A DNA stretch of 64,000 bases from NCBI GenBank assembly GCA_001314865.1, contig LJZR01000005.1:160162-224161 (forward strand), read 5' to 3'. The position numbers were made by a program, and so were the translations under genes. This document shows positions 8,891 to 17,357 of the stretch, in pieces. This stretch comes from Phormidesmis priestleyi Ana. GTDB lineage: Bacteria; Cyanobacteriota; Cyanobacteriia; Phormidesmidales; Phormidesmidaceae. The notes under the pieces are model-generated. The model had not been told where the DNA came from. It did no database searches and saw only the letters and a list, made by a program, of their open reading frames with translations. How positions within the stretch are numbered: position 1 is the stretch's first letter; each line of letters opens with the position of its first letter.

Positions 8891-8906
8891 TGTGAGATGG
8901 ATCACA
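8891..8906 (+). promoter_or_regulatory. Perfect CRP-type palindrome (TGTGA-N6-TCACA)
   Basis: TGTGAGATGGATCACA matches the CRP/SyCRP1 consensus at all ten defined positions. It lies in the 509-bp divergent spacer, about 240 bases upstream of the amidotransferase start and 270 bases from the minus-strand ligase start. It suggests cAMP-receptor control of one or both arms; the orientation of control cannot be told from sequence. The remainder of the spacer (8621-9129) is AT-rich and shows no gene. Confidence 0.6.
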
Positions 8907-9129
8907 TATTTGGTCTTAAATTTCAGTCAACCACTGAACAGTTTTACAAGTTTAACTCTTGCATACTGCTGTGAATCCTTTGCTCGCTAGGGTTTTATTT
9001 TGTACTTTTAAGTAATCTTTTGTGGTTTTTTGAAGAGGGGCTGCACTGCATGACTGGACTAGTCAATTTGGGTTGGATCATTGAAATAAAGGTAGTGGCC
9101 TGACGTGAATGCTTGATGGATATTATTTA

Positions 9130-9858
9130 ATGAATATTTTAGTGGTTCAAAACAGCAGTCTTGATCCAATTGGGGTACTGGGTGAGCATCTCACTCAGTT
9201 GGGCGCACAGCTGCATGTATGGCTAGCCGAAGAACACCCTTATCCCTCAAAGCATCCACTAGGGTACGAGTACGATGGTCTGATAATTTTAGGCGGGCCG
9301 ATGAACGCCCACGAGGATGAAAAGTTTTCTCACTTAGCTGATGTGGTTGGTCTTATTCATCAGTTTCACGCTGAGCATAAGCCGATTATGGGTATATGCC
9401 TGGGCGCACAGCTAATTGCGCGGGCTTTTGGTAGCCAAGTGTATCCACACAGTGAGCCTGAATTAGGGTTTTCTCCTGTGTATGCGGTGAACCATGCACT
9501 TGCAACAGCGCCTGCCGAACCCTGGCTCAAAGACTTTACCCAACCGCTTCAGCCGCTTCAGGTCATGCAGTGGCATTTTGACACCTTTGATTTGCCAGCC
9601 GAAGCCACGCTGTTAATGACTAACGATGCTTGCAAATATCAAGCCTATCGAATTGGCCGCAATATTTACGGTTTTCAGTTTCATTTTGAGGTAACGCCTG
9701 AGATTGTCATGAGCTGGATGGCAATGAAAAATGATTGGATTGAGGCGAACTATCCCAATCTTGACGCGCAGATTGCGGCCCAAGTGCAGCAGTACGGACA
9801 GCAGTCTGCGCAGTTTGCCCAGAGCGTTGCCCAGTATTGGATAACGTTGCGACCCTAG
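9130..9858 (+). CDS. Class I (type 1) glutamine amidotransferase
   Basis: 242 residues from the ATG at 9130; a start 21 bases earlier is possible, but the family begins at MNILVVQNSS. The catalytic nucleophile is Cys in GICLGAQ, and the His-Glu pair is in QFHFEV. The oxyanion segment LGGPMNAHED matches stand-alone GuaA-like amidotransferases. It lacks a synthetase domain, so it either donates ammonia to a partner or hydrolyses a gamma-glutamyl bond, as PuuD-type proteins do. It heads the plus-strand unit and is followed after 74 bases by a GlnT-type ligase, which favours a gamma-glutamyl route. Confidence 0.85.
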   Translation: MNILVVQNSSLDPIGVLGEHLTQLGAQLHVWLAEEHPYPSKHPLGYEYDGLIILGGPMNAHEDEKFSHLADVVGLIHQFHAEHKPIMGICLGAQLIARAFGSQVYPHSEPELGFSPVYAVNHALATAPAEPWLKDFTQPLQPLQVMQWHFDTFDLPAEATLLMTNDACKYQAYRIGRNIYGFQFHFEVTPEIVMSWMAMKNDWIEANYPNLDAQIAAQVQQYGQQSAQFAQSVAQYWITLRP

Positions 9859-9932
9859 CGGCATAGCTGGCTGTATCGATTCCGATACGACGATATCTGT
9901 TTTATTTTTTCACCTAAATCAAGGCATTTTCT

Positions 9933-11309
9933 ATGGTTTATCCCAACATTCAGTCGCTTTCCCCTGAGGTTGCCTCGTTACAAAAAACGCTTCAAGAGAA
10001 GGGCGTTAAGTATGCGATAGCCAGCTTTGTCGATATTCATGGTATGTGCAAAGGCAAAGTGGTACCGATGCGTCACTTTGATCGGATGATGCAGGGCTCA
10101 GAGTTGTTTACAGGCGCTGCTTTAGATGGCGTGCCGCAGGAAATTAATGACGATGAAGTAGGGACAATGCCTGATCCTAGCAGTGCAACTGTGTTGCCTT
10201 GGAACTCAGAGATTGTTTGGTTTGCGAGTGATTTGCATTTAGTGGGTGAGCCGTTTGAAGCTTGCTGTCGCACAATTTTGAAGAATACGCTAAAGCAAGC
10301 AACAGAGATGGGCTATCAGTTCAATCTGGGGATTGAAACAGAGTTTTTTATTTTTAAGGAGACGGTGGGAGGCGATGAAAAAGGGTTTGGGCCAGTGAGC
10401 GATCGCGACACGCTCGCCAAAGCTGCCTATGCTTTACCGACAGTTTTAGACAATTACAAAATCCTAGACAAAATTGTCAGTGCCATGAACAATCTGGGCT
10501 GGGATGTGTACTCTTTTGACCATGAGGACGCGCAGGGGCAGTTTGAGACAGATTTTACTTATTGCGATGCGCTGACGATGGCGGATCGGCTGACGTTTTT
10601 TCGCTTTATGGTGAAAGAACTCGCGCGCTCAGAAGGGTATTTTGCGAGCTTTATGCCCAAGCCTTTTGCCAATCAAACGGGGAGTGGTGCTCACTATAAT
10701 ATGTCGCTTGCCGATATTAAAACGGGAGAAAATTTGTTTGAAGATAAAGACGATCCCTGCGGACTCTCTAAGCTGGGCTATCAGTTTATTGCGGGGGTTT
10801 TAAAGCATGCTAAAGCGATTGTGGCGGTGACTTGCCCAACGGTAAACAGCTATAAGCGGCTGGTGCGAAAGGGCAGTATGTCCGGGTTTACCTGGGCGCC
10901 GGTATATGTGTGTTATGGCAACAACAATCGAACGAATATGCTGCGCATTCCACTCGGTGGTGGCAGAGTAGAGTGTCGAGCGGCAGATATTTCGACAAAT
11001 TTGTATTTGGGGGCGGCGATGATATTAGCGGCAGGGCTAGAGGGTATTCGAGAAGGGTTAGATCCAGGAGACCCGCATACAGAGAATATGTATGAGTATT
11101 CACTTGCGGAGCTTAAGGCGATGGGTGTAGAAACTTTGCCCAAAACGTTAGGTGATGCGATTGGTGACTTTGCCGCCGACCCGCTGAGCAAACAGGTGAT
11201 GGGGCCGCTGATGTATCAAACCTACATTGACTTTAAAATGCAGGAATGGGAGGCGTATCACTGCCATATCTCCGACTGGGAACTTCAACGCTATTTGAAG
11301 TTTTTTTAA
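9933..11309 (+). CDS. Second glutamine synthetase-like ligase (GlnT type)
   Basis: 458 residues with all glutamine-synthetase landmarks: SFVDIHGMCKGKVVP, the metal-binding GIETEFFIFK, DHEDAQGQFETDFTY, KPFANQTGSGAHYNMSL, and NRTNMLRIPLGG followed by RVECRAADISTNLYLGAA. It is clearly a paralogue, not a copy, of the ligase at 7226-8620: many active-site-loop residues differ. Presence of two such enzymes, neither a classical GlnA, points to ligation of glutamate to particular amines or intermediates. It sits between the amidotransferase and URC1, on the same strand, with spacers of 74 and about 146 bases. Confidence 0.85.
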   Translation: MVYPNIQSLSPEVASLQKTLQEKGVKYAIASFVDIHGMCKGKVVPMRHFDRMMQGSELFTGAALDGVPQEINDDEVGTMPDPSSATVLPWNSEIVWFASDLHLVGEPFEACCRTILKNTLKQATEMGYQFNLGIETEFFIFKETVGGDEKGFGPVSDRDTLAKAAYALPTVLDNYKILDKIVSAMNNLGWDVYSFDHEDAQGQFETDFTYCDALTMADRLTFFRFMVKELARSEGYFASFMPKPFANQTGSGAHYNMSLADIKTGENLFEDKDDPCGLSKLGYQFIAGVLKHAKAIVAVTCPTVNSYKRLVRKGSMSGFTWAPVYVCYGNNNRTNMLRIPLGGGRVECRAADISTNLYLGAAMILAAGLEGIREGLDPGDPHTENMYEYSLAELKAMGVETLPKTLGDAIGDFAADPLSKQVMGPLMYQTYIDFKMQEWEAYHCHISDWELQRYLKFF

Positions 11310-11444
11310 AGGGAGAAAGGGGCGGCTCCAACTTTTAAGGAGGAGGAGATTGCTACTTGTAATACAGTTCAGGGGCTTCTGTATGCGCTAGTTTGAAGGT
11401 TCGTTGAATAGGGCTATCAACCTGATAAGCCGTGCAATATTCGC

Positions 11445-11450
11445 AAGGAG
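11445..11450 (+). promoter_or_regulatory. Ribosome binding site that fixes the URC1 start
   Basis: AAGGAG lies 5 bases before the ATG at 11456. An in-frame GTG at 11432 has no such signal, so the downstream ATG is the better start. Confidence 0.75.
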
Positions 11451-11455
11451 TGGCT

Positions 11456-12727
11456 ATGTTATTGCCTCATCCCAAGCCCAAACACAAGCACATTGTTTTA
11501 ACCTCTCATCCTGGGCAGTTTGGCCAAAAGCCTTTGCCGATTCGCTGGGGAGAGGCCGACCCTAACGAGCGCGGGCCGATTATTGCCACATTGGGGAATA
11601 CGGCTCATCGCAATGCGATTGGCACTCACTCAGGTGCCTACGCGGTGTATCGAGCGCTGGCAGTGGCAAGCGGTAATCTAGAGCGAGATCATCGCGCTGA
11701 TTTAACCAATACTTCGCCGACGGTTTCGATTGGGCCGCATCCTAGCTGGGGCAGCCCTAACAAAATTGTTTCTATCGATCCGTATGGCACTTTGGACAAT
11801 GGATTGTTTACTGAGCTGAGGGCCAAAGGCTATGATATTCGGCCTTCTATTGCGATTACTAAGGCGCATATCAATATTCCAGAAATGCAGGAAGCGGTTG
11901 CGCGAGGACGGGTTAAGGTCGATGGCAAAATTTTAAACGCGAAAGGAGAATTAGTGGCGACCAAGGCGGCGATTGAGCCAGTTTGGTATTTGCCAGGAAT
12001 TGCGCAGCGGTTTAATGTGGCTGAAAGTGACCTGCGTCGAACACTGTTTGAACAAACAGGCGGAATGTTTCCAGAGCTGGTGACCCGGCCTGATTTACAG
12101 GTATTTTTGCCGCCGATTGGGGGCTATACCATTTATATTTTAGGCGATGTGGCAGCGATCGCCGATCCGACTCGGCCTGTGGCTGTTCGGATGCACGACG
12201 AATGCAATGGCTCAGATGTCTTTGGTTCAGATATTTGTACTTGCCGTCCGTATTTGGTGCATGGCATTGAAGTTGCACTAGAGACGGCGCAGGCAGGCGG
12301 CGCAGGCGTCATTATTTATGCGCGTAAGGAAGGGCGGGCGCTAGGAGAAGTGACTAAGTTTTTGGTGTACAACGCGCGTAAGCGGCAGGAAGGCGGCGAT
12401 CGCGCTGATACTTATTTCACTCGTACCGAATGTGTGGCAGGCGTTCAGGACATGCGCTTTCAGGAACTGATGCCCGACGTAATGCACTGGCTCGGCATTA
12501 CAAAAATTGACCGCTTCGTCTCCATGAGCAACCTTAAATACGATGCGATTGTAAAGTCAGGCATTGAGGTCGGATCGCGAATTACAATTCCTGAAGGCTT
12601 GATTCCTGCGGATGCGCAGGTGGAGATGAATGCAAAAAAGGCAGCAGGCTACTACACCGAAGGCGAAGTGCCAGATGAGGTGATGCTAACCCAAACGGTG
12701 GGTCGTCAGTATGAGGAGGTTTTATAA
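11456..12727 (+). CDS. URC1-type GTP cyclohydrolase II homologue (uracil catabolism)
   Basis: 423 residues. The C-terminal half is a GTP-cyclohydrolase-II (RibA) domain with the zinc ligands Cys250, Cys261 and Cys263 (C-X10-C-X-C, in ECNGSDVFGSDICTC). The RibA catalytic loop (QEGRGIGL in riboflavin enzymes) reads KEGRALGEV here, as in the URC1 subgroup, and there is a long N-terminal domain absent from RibA. URC1 acts with UPRT and URC4 in the URC pyrimidine-degradation route known from the yeast Lachancea kluyveri, where the ring of a uracil nucleotide is opened. Neighbours URC4 and upp make this assignment strong. A riboflavin role is unlikely because no rib genes are adjacent. Confidence 0.85.
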   Translation: MLLPHPKPKHKHIVLTSHPGQFGQKPLPIRWGEADPNERGPIIATLGNTAHRNAIGTHSGAYAVYRALAVASGNLERDHRADLTNTSPTVSIGPHPSWGSPNKIVSIDPYGTLDNGLFTELRAKGYDIRPSIAITKAHINIPEMQEAVARGRVKVDGKILNAKGELVATKAAIEPVWYLPGIAQRFNVAESDLRRTLFEQTGGMFPELVTRPDLQVFLPPIGGYTIYILGDVAAIADPTRPVAVRMHDECNGSDVFGSDICTCRPYLVHGIEVALETAQAGGAGVIIYARKEGRALGEVTKFLVYNARKRQEGGDRADTYFTRTECVAGVQDMRFQELMPDVMHWLGITKIDRFVSMSNLKYDAIVKSGIEVGSRITIPEGLIPADAQVEMNAKKAAGYYTEGEVPDEVMLTQTVGRQYEEVL

Positions 12728-12730
12728 GGA

Positions 12731-12773
12731 GAATGTTTTGAGAATGTTTTGAGGAATGTTTTGAGGAATGTTT
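12731..12773 (+). repeat. Tandem 11-12-bp repeat between URC1 and URC4
   Basis: Three and a half copies of GAATGTTTTGAG fill most of the 50-base spacer between the two genes and lie over the expected ribosome-binding region of URC4. Confidence 0.75.
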
Positions 12774-12777
12774 ACCG

Positions 12778-14046
12778 ATGTCAACAGAACAAGATGTGGT
12801 GGCTTACTTGCAGACGCCACAGGCAATTCGCGATCGCACTCAAAAAATCTTCACCCTTTGTCAGGCAAATCAGCTTGAGCATTTCAGCTGCGATCTCTCT
12901 CAGTTAGATCAGGTTGCAGCGTATGTGGTTGAAACAACTCAGCAGCACTATCCCGATTTTGACGTGCCCTTTCACAGCCGGTGGCGTCACTTTGATGCGG
13001 GCGGCGTGCCGCGACTAGCGGCTTTGAACCAGTCGCTACAGCAGCCAGAGCGTGAGTCAAAGGCGCGATCGCTCCTCGATTTGGTCATTGTCAGCGTGTT
13101 GCTAGATGCCGGGGCGGGCCATCAATGGCGCTATTGCGACACAACAGAATCTGCTCAGACGGTGATGGGGCGATCAGAAGGACTAGCGATCGCGAGCCTG
13201 CGAGCCTTTGAGCAAGGGTTCTTTTCATCTGATCCGGCAGAGCCCTATCAGGTAGATGCGAAACGACTTCAGCAGTTGAGTGAGCCTGACCTGGCACAGG
13301 CTTTTCAGGTCAGTGCTGACAATCCGCTGGTGGGGCTTTCTGGACGGCTGCTGTTGCTGCATCAGCTAGGCGCAGCGCTGGCTGCTCAACCAGAGTACTT
13401 TGGCTCGAACCCGGTTAGACCTGGAAAACTGTTGGATGCGCTCAAAGCACGCTATGGAATAGCGTCAAATGCTGGGTCAGAGGCTGGGGTAGATATTGGA
13501 CTAGACGCTGGGGTTCTGTTAACCCAAGTGTTAAGGTGTTTTGGATCTATTTGGCCCGGCAGAAGCACCCTCGCAGGTGTTAATTTAGGCGATGTATGGA
13601 GCCATCCGGCCCTAGGCGATACAGCGCCAGATAATTTAGTGCCCTTTCACAAGCTGTCGCAGTGGCTCACCTATTCGTTAGTAGAGCCACTGGCAACAGC
13701 TGGTATTACGGTAACGAATCTGAATGCCTTAACGGGGCTGGCTGAGTATCGCAATGGCGGGCTGTGTGTGGATATGGGGTTGCTGATACCAAAGCATTCA
13801 CAGGTGACGGCAGTATCGCATTTACCAAATTCGCCGGTAGTCGTAGAATGGCGGGCGCTGACGGTAGCTCTGTTGGATTTGATAGGCGATCGCGTATGCC
13901 AACAGTTACATAAGTCTGCTGAAGATTTGCCGTTAATTAAGGTTTTAGAAGGCGGCACCTGGGCAGCCGGCAGGCGAATTGCCAAACAGCGACGGCCTAC
14001 GGGTGAGCCACCGATTGCGATTGAGAGTGATGGAACTGTTTTTTGA
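12778..14046 (+). CDS. URC4/Urg3 family protein (DUF1688), uracil catabolism
   Basis: 422 residues that match the DUF1688 family along the full length: AIRDRTQKIF near the start, VPFHSRWRHFDAGGVPRLAA at about 62-81, DAGAGHQWRY, SADNPLVGLSGR, WPGRSTLAGVNLGD, VPFHKLSQWLTYSLVEPL, LTGLAEYRNGGLCVD, VEWRALTVALLD and LEGGTWAAGRRIA. The biochemical step is not settled for the family; genetics in yeast places URC4 beside URC1 in opening and breaking down the pyrimidine nucleotide. It lies 50 bases after URC1 and 122 bases before upp, giving the URC1-URC4-UPRT trio. The start at 12778 is the only good one. Confidence 0.88.
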   Translation: MSTEQDVVAYLQTPQAIRDRTQKIFTLCQANQLEHFSCDLSQLDQVAAYVVETTQQHYPDFDVPFHSRWRHFDAGGVPRLAALNQSLQQPERESKARSLLDLVIVSVLLDAGAGHQWRYCDTTESAQTVMGRSEGLAIASLRAFEQGFFSSDPAEPYQVDAKRLQQLSEPDLAQAFQVSADNPLVGLSGRLLLLHQLGAALAAQPEYFGSNPVRPGKLLDALKARYGIASNAGSEAGVDIGLDAGVLLTQVLRCFGSIWPGRSTLAGVNLGDVWSHPALGDTAPDNLVPFHKLSQWLTYSLVEPLATAGITVTNLNALTGLAEYRNGGLCVDMGLLIPKHSQVTAVSHLPNSPVVVEWRALTVALLDLIGDRVCQQLHKSAEDLPLIKVLEGGTWAAGRRIAKQRRPTGEPPIAIESDGTVF

Positions 14047-14062
14047 AAAGTTTTTGAAAAGT

Positions 14063-14084
14063 TTTTCAAGAGATCTCTTGAAAA
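14063..14084 (+). promoter_or_regulatory. 22-bp perfect palindrome in the URC4-upp spacer
   Basis: TTTTCAAGAGATCTCTTGAAAA is a perfect palindrome. Its arm TTTCAAGAGAT recurs near 14127 and 14153, giving three copies in the 122-base spacer. It may be an operator, or a repeat expansion that happens to be palindromic. Confidence 0.5.
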
Positions 14085-14168
14085 GATTTCTTAAAAGATG
14101 TTTGCCTGAGATTGTCTCAACAGATTTTTCAAGAGATTGTTTTACCGGACTGTTTCAAGAGATAGTTT

Positions 14169-14798
14169 ATGAATCCGACAACGCTGATCGATCATCCTTT
14201 AATTCAGCACAAATTAACGCTGATGCGACAAAAGGAAACCAGTACGGCTAAATTTCGCCAGTTATTAGAAGAGGTTGGGATGCTGCTGGCCTACGAGGTT
14301 ACTCGCGATTTACCGCTAGAAAAAGTCTCTATTGAAACGCCTTTTGCACCGATGGATGCGCCGATGCTAGCAGGGAAAAAGCTGGTGCTCATTTCTATTA
14401 TGCGAGCCGGGCAGGGCATTTTAGACGGCATGTTAACACTGATGCCGTCAGCGCGGGTGGGGCATATTGGGTTGTACCGCGACCCCAAAACTTTAACGCC
14501 GATTGAGTATTACTTTAAGGTGCCAGCAGATGTCCATGCGCGTGAAATGCTGGTGGTAGACCCGATGCTGGCGACGGGAAATTCGGCGATCGCAGCTGTT
14601 CACCGACTTAAAGAAACCAGTCCCAAATCTATTAAATTTGTGTGCCTTTTAGCGGCACCCGAAGGCATTCAAAACTTTCACGAAGAGCATCCTGATGTGC
14701 CTATTTTTACCGCTGCTATTGATCACAAGCTAGATGAGCGGGGGTACATTTTGCCGGGATTAGGCGATGCAGGCGATCGCATGTTTGGCACTCAATAG
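14169..14798 (+). CDS. upp: Uracil phosphoribosyltransferase
   Basis: 209 residues, the usual UPRT length. It begins [19 protein letters not shown], typical of the family, and has the PRPP-binding loop [18 protein letters not shown] near residue 135 and the uracil-binding [13 protein letters not shown] at the C-terminus. It converts uracil plus PRPP to UMP. In this setting it acts as the entry step of the URC route (URC6 equivalent), making the nucleotide that URC1 and URC4 process, as well as in salvage. Last gene of the plus-strand unit. Confidence 0.95.
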   Translation: MNPTTLIDHPLIQHKLTLMRQKETSTAKFRQLLEEVGMLLAYEVTRDLPLEKVSIETPFAPMDAPMLAGKKLVLISIMRAGQGILDGMLTLMPSARVGHIGLYRDPKTLTPIEYYFKVPADVHAREMLVVDPMLATGNSAIAAVHRLKETSPKSIKFVCLLAAPEGIQNFHEEHPDVPIFTAAIDHKLDERGYILPGLGDAGDRMFGTQ

Positions 14799-14922
14799 AG
14801 TATATGAAACGGCTGATCCTCTATGTTGGTAAATATTGGTAGATATTGGTAGATCTTAGTAATTGGTAGATTCTTTAAGGGTGGTTCCCTTAGGGCTAGG
14901 GCTCTTAAGGCTCTTGGGGCTT

Positions 14923-15231
14923 CTAGGACTCGGTGGTTTGAATATTCAACAAGGTGAGTAAATCTTGTGAGTTTAGCTGATTCGTAATGATTTCTTCTTT
15001 TCGAGATTTTGTCAGTTTTTTGATGTGATACTCGGCTTTAGCGGCAAGCGAGCGATTGCCTAGCTCTACTTGGTAGACCAGGCTCAGTGGCCCTTTTGCC
15101 CGCAGATATTTAGCCCCCTGTCGGCCGTTGGTATGCGCCTGTAACCGTTGGGCAACATCGGTTGTAATGCCGGTGTAGAGAGTATTGTGGCGGGTACGAA
15201 TGAGATAGACAAACCAGCTACTTGCAGCCAT
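14923..15231 (-). CDS. GIY-YIG domain endonuclease-like protein (YhbQ type)
   Basis: 102 residues from the ATG at 15231; a longer frame upstream is not conserved in character and runs over the neighbour. The GIY-YIG pattern appears as WFVYLIR and LYTGITTDVAQRLQAH, followed by AKYLRAKGPLSLVYQ and AEYHIKKLTKSRKEEII, as in small stand-alone YhbQ-like proteins that cut unusual DNA structures. The start overlaps the 3' end of the upstream hydrolase by 14 bases, so the two are probably co-translated although functionally unrelated. Confidence 0.85.
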   Translation of the reverse strand: MAASSWFVYLIRTRHNTLYTGITTDVAQRLQAHTNGRQGAKYLRAKGPLSLVYQVELGNRSLAAKAEYHIKKLTKSRKEEIITNQLNSQDLLTLLNIQTTES

Positions 15232-16138
15232 CGCGCTCAAGGTGGTAGGAGTGAGCCCGAATTTGGGCGAGCGATTGGTATAGCTCTTCGGTGTGTGGCC
15301 AGCCGACAAATCCGGCAAATAAACAATCTCCCATCGAGTTCGATAAAAATACATGGTGAATGTTGAGTCGGCTGCGCCAGGTGCGTAGGACTAAGTGATG
15401 GGGTAGGTATGCCCACACTTCTGAGCGCGTAAACCCCCGATAATGGGCATCGGTTATACCAGGAATGTTTTGCAAATGACGAATCACCTTATCGCAGTAA
15501 CTTTCTATGGGCTCAGGTACACATAGGCAGCTTGTATTTTGCCAAAACTGTTGGATAATGCTTGCCACCGCTGGATGCTGCTTCATGCGGGCATGGTTGA
15601 TGTTATTGATTTCTACATAGCTGGCCCGGTGAAACTTGGTGCATTCTACCGGTACTATGCCGTCGCTACCGGCGTCGTAATTGCCCGCAATAATCAGCGT
15701 GGGCACCTCAGCAGCAATTTTTTCAGCGATCGCCCGTCGATTGGTTCCGAGGTCTCTGGCAATCCCAATCCCTAGTGAGAGCGGATCGATCATTCGGCTT
15801 AGGTCTGCGCCGCCCACTGGAGAAGCCACCAAGACTAATGATTCGACTAGGGGCCACCATTCGGGGTGCCTAGCGAGTACCTCTAGCCATATTAATCCGC
15901 CCATGGAATGGCCCACAATGCGGATGGGGGTGGGGGCGTGTTGGGCTTGCGTTTGCTGTGCGATCGCCTCAACGCGATCAATCAACGGCGCAATCCTAAT
16001 CCAGGTATTTAAAAAGCCCAGGTTGGGCACGACTACTCGCGCATTGGGGCTAGCGACCTGCTTGGCTAATTGACCAATGCCGCGATCTACATCAGCCCAA
16101 CCATGCTGCGCATACAAAATATAGTCGGGCTGAGCCAT
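15218..16138 (-). CDS. Alpha/beta hydrolase, lipase-like
   Basis: 306 residues from the ATG at 16138 (a TTG 15 bases upstream is less likely). YAQHGWADVDRG forms the oxyanion-hole region, and GHSMGGLIW carries the nucleophilic Ser. An Asp in GNYDAGSDGIVP and His in NNINHARM are good triad partners. The first 200 residues form the hydrolase; the C-terminal 100 residues (RTWRSRLNIHHVFLSNS onward) look like an additional cyanobacterial domain. No signal peptide is seen, so it is probably cytoplasmic. Substrate unknown. Confidence 0.75.
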   Translation of the reverse strand: MAQPDYILYAQHGWADVDRGIGQLAKQVASPNARVVVPNLGFLNTWIRIAPLIDRVEAIAQQTQAQHAPTPIRIVGHSMGGLIWLEVLARHPEWWPLVESLVLVASPVGGADLSRMIDPLSLGIGIARDLGTNRRAIAEKIAAEVPTLIIAGNYDAGSDGIVPVECTKFHRASYVEINNINHARMKQHPAVASIIQQFWQNTSCLCVPEPIESYCDKVIRHLQNIPGITDAHYRGFTRSEVWAYLPHHLVLRTWRSRLNIHHVFLSNSMGDCLFAGFVGWPHTEELYQSLAQIRAHSYHLERDGCK

Positions 16139-16260
16139 GGCTAAACAAACCAAAAGAAAATTCTATAGACTGTAAACCACAATCTATGACTACTGAATCA
16201 ATAAAAACCATAACTTTATAGGCGCGATCGCCCACTCCCTCAACTGTCCTTCCTCATCCT

Positions 16261-17259
16261 TCATCCTTCATCCCTCATCTTCAGAGCCGCTGGCAGCGCT
16301 GCTACGATCTGCATGACCTCGCCACTGCTCGGATGCACAAATTGCAAACGATGCGCGTGCAGATGATACCCACATTCTCCTGGCATTGCAGTTCCGTTCA
16401 CAATCGGCACACCGCCCGCTGCATAAAGCGGATCGCCCAGCAGCGGATAGCCTGCGGCGGCCAAATGAATCCGGATTTGATGCGGTCTGCCGGTTGAGAT
16501 AGCGACTTCGATTAGCGTAGCGTCAGCGCGACGCTGCAAAACGGTGCAGTCGCTGCGAGCCGGTAAGCCCTGCGGGCAATGGCCGTACAGATAGTCGAGG
16601 CCCGGGTAGGGCAGTTTGCCGATAGGGTGGTTGCAGGTGAAGCGATCGCTCAGTTCGTTTATACTCGCAGGCCCAACCAGCGTTCGGTACACTTTGCTCA
16701 ATCGATTTGAGGGTGAATTCGACGGCGAGATGGACTGCCCTAGCTCAGCAGTGCGTACCCTAAACTGCCGGGCGAGTAAATTTCGGGCCGCGTGAGATTT
16801 GGCGACTAGCATCGCGCCTGACGTTCCGCGCCCAAGGCGATGGACGGGTACGGGCACGGCCTCAGGATAATGCAGCCGCATTTGATGGAGCAGCGTATGC
16901 TCTAAAAAGCCGCCGCCGGGCAATACGGGTAACCCAGAAGGCTTATTGATTACCCATAGATCGGCGTCTTCGTAGAGTATTTCAAACGTTAACGGTACGT
17001 TGGGTTCGTGCCAGGGCGGGCGAAAGTAGCTGAGTGACTGGTTTAGCTGCAAGGCTGTTTGCGCTGCGACTCGCTCACCATTGAGCAGTATTTGGCCTTG
17101 ATGAATGCGCGATCGCCATTCCTCTCGCGTTGAGTGCTGGTAGCGCTGAGTGTAGTAGTTCAGTACTGATTGCCCCACCGCGTCTGTTTTTATCTGGTCG
17201 TAGTAAGTCCAGCCATTGTTGAGCTTACGATTGACCTCACGATTGACCTCACTGCTCAC
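16261..17259 (-). CDS. RluA-family RNA pseudouridine synthase with an unusual catalytic motif
   Basis: 332 residues with a short S4-like N-terminal region (RIHQGQILLNGERV) and an RluA domain: LWVINKPSGLPVLPGGG, then VHRLGRGTSGAMLVAK, STGRPHQIRIHLAAAGYPLLGDPLY. The family motif is HRLD-x-x-TSG, with Asp as the catalytic residue; here that position is Gly (HRLG, codon GGC). I recall HRLG variants in plant and cyanobacterial relatives, so this may be a subfamily rather than a lesion. The start is GTG and uncertain; the first residues (SEVNREVN) come from a tandem 15-bp repeat. Confidence 0.8.
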   Translation of the reverse strand: MSSEVNREVNRKLNNGWTYYDQIKTDAVGQSVLNYYTQRYQHSTREEWRSRIHQGQILLNGERVAAQTALQLNQSLSYFRPPWHEPNVPLTFEILYEDADLWVINKPSGLPVLPGGGFLEHTLLHQMRLHYPEAVPVPVHRLGRGTSGAMLVAKSHAARNLLARQFRVRTAELGQSISPSNSPSNRLSKVYRTLVGPASINELSDRFTCNHPIGKLPYPGLDYLYGHCPQGLPARSDCTVLQRRADATLIEVAISTGRPHQIRIHLAAAGYPLLGDPLYAAGGVPIVNGTAMPGECGYHLHAHRLQFVHPSSGEVMQIVAALPAALKMRDEG

Positions 17260-17357
17260 ATCACTCGCCTTGCCTTATTAATTATCTTAAGAACATCATC
17301 TATTCTTGAATCATCTATTCTTGACTATAGCTTTCTTCCTCTTACCGCCGTTGCGAT

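Noticed and set aside
9002..9015. GTACTTTTAAGTAA as a second NtcA site near the amidotransferase
   Set aside because: The last base of TAC is wrong and no -10 element lies 22-24 bases downstream.
11456..12727. Assignment as riboflavin-pathway GTP cyclohydrolase II (ribA)
   Set aside because: The catalytic loop is KEGRALGEV rather than QEGRGIGL, there is a long extra N-terminal domain, and the neighbours are URC4 and upp.
13979..14251. 90-codon plus-strand frame spanning the URC4 end and upp start
   Set aside because: It overlaps two certain genes in another frame and is rich in repeat-derived Phe/Leu/Lys.
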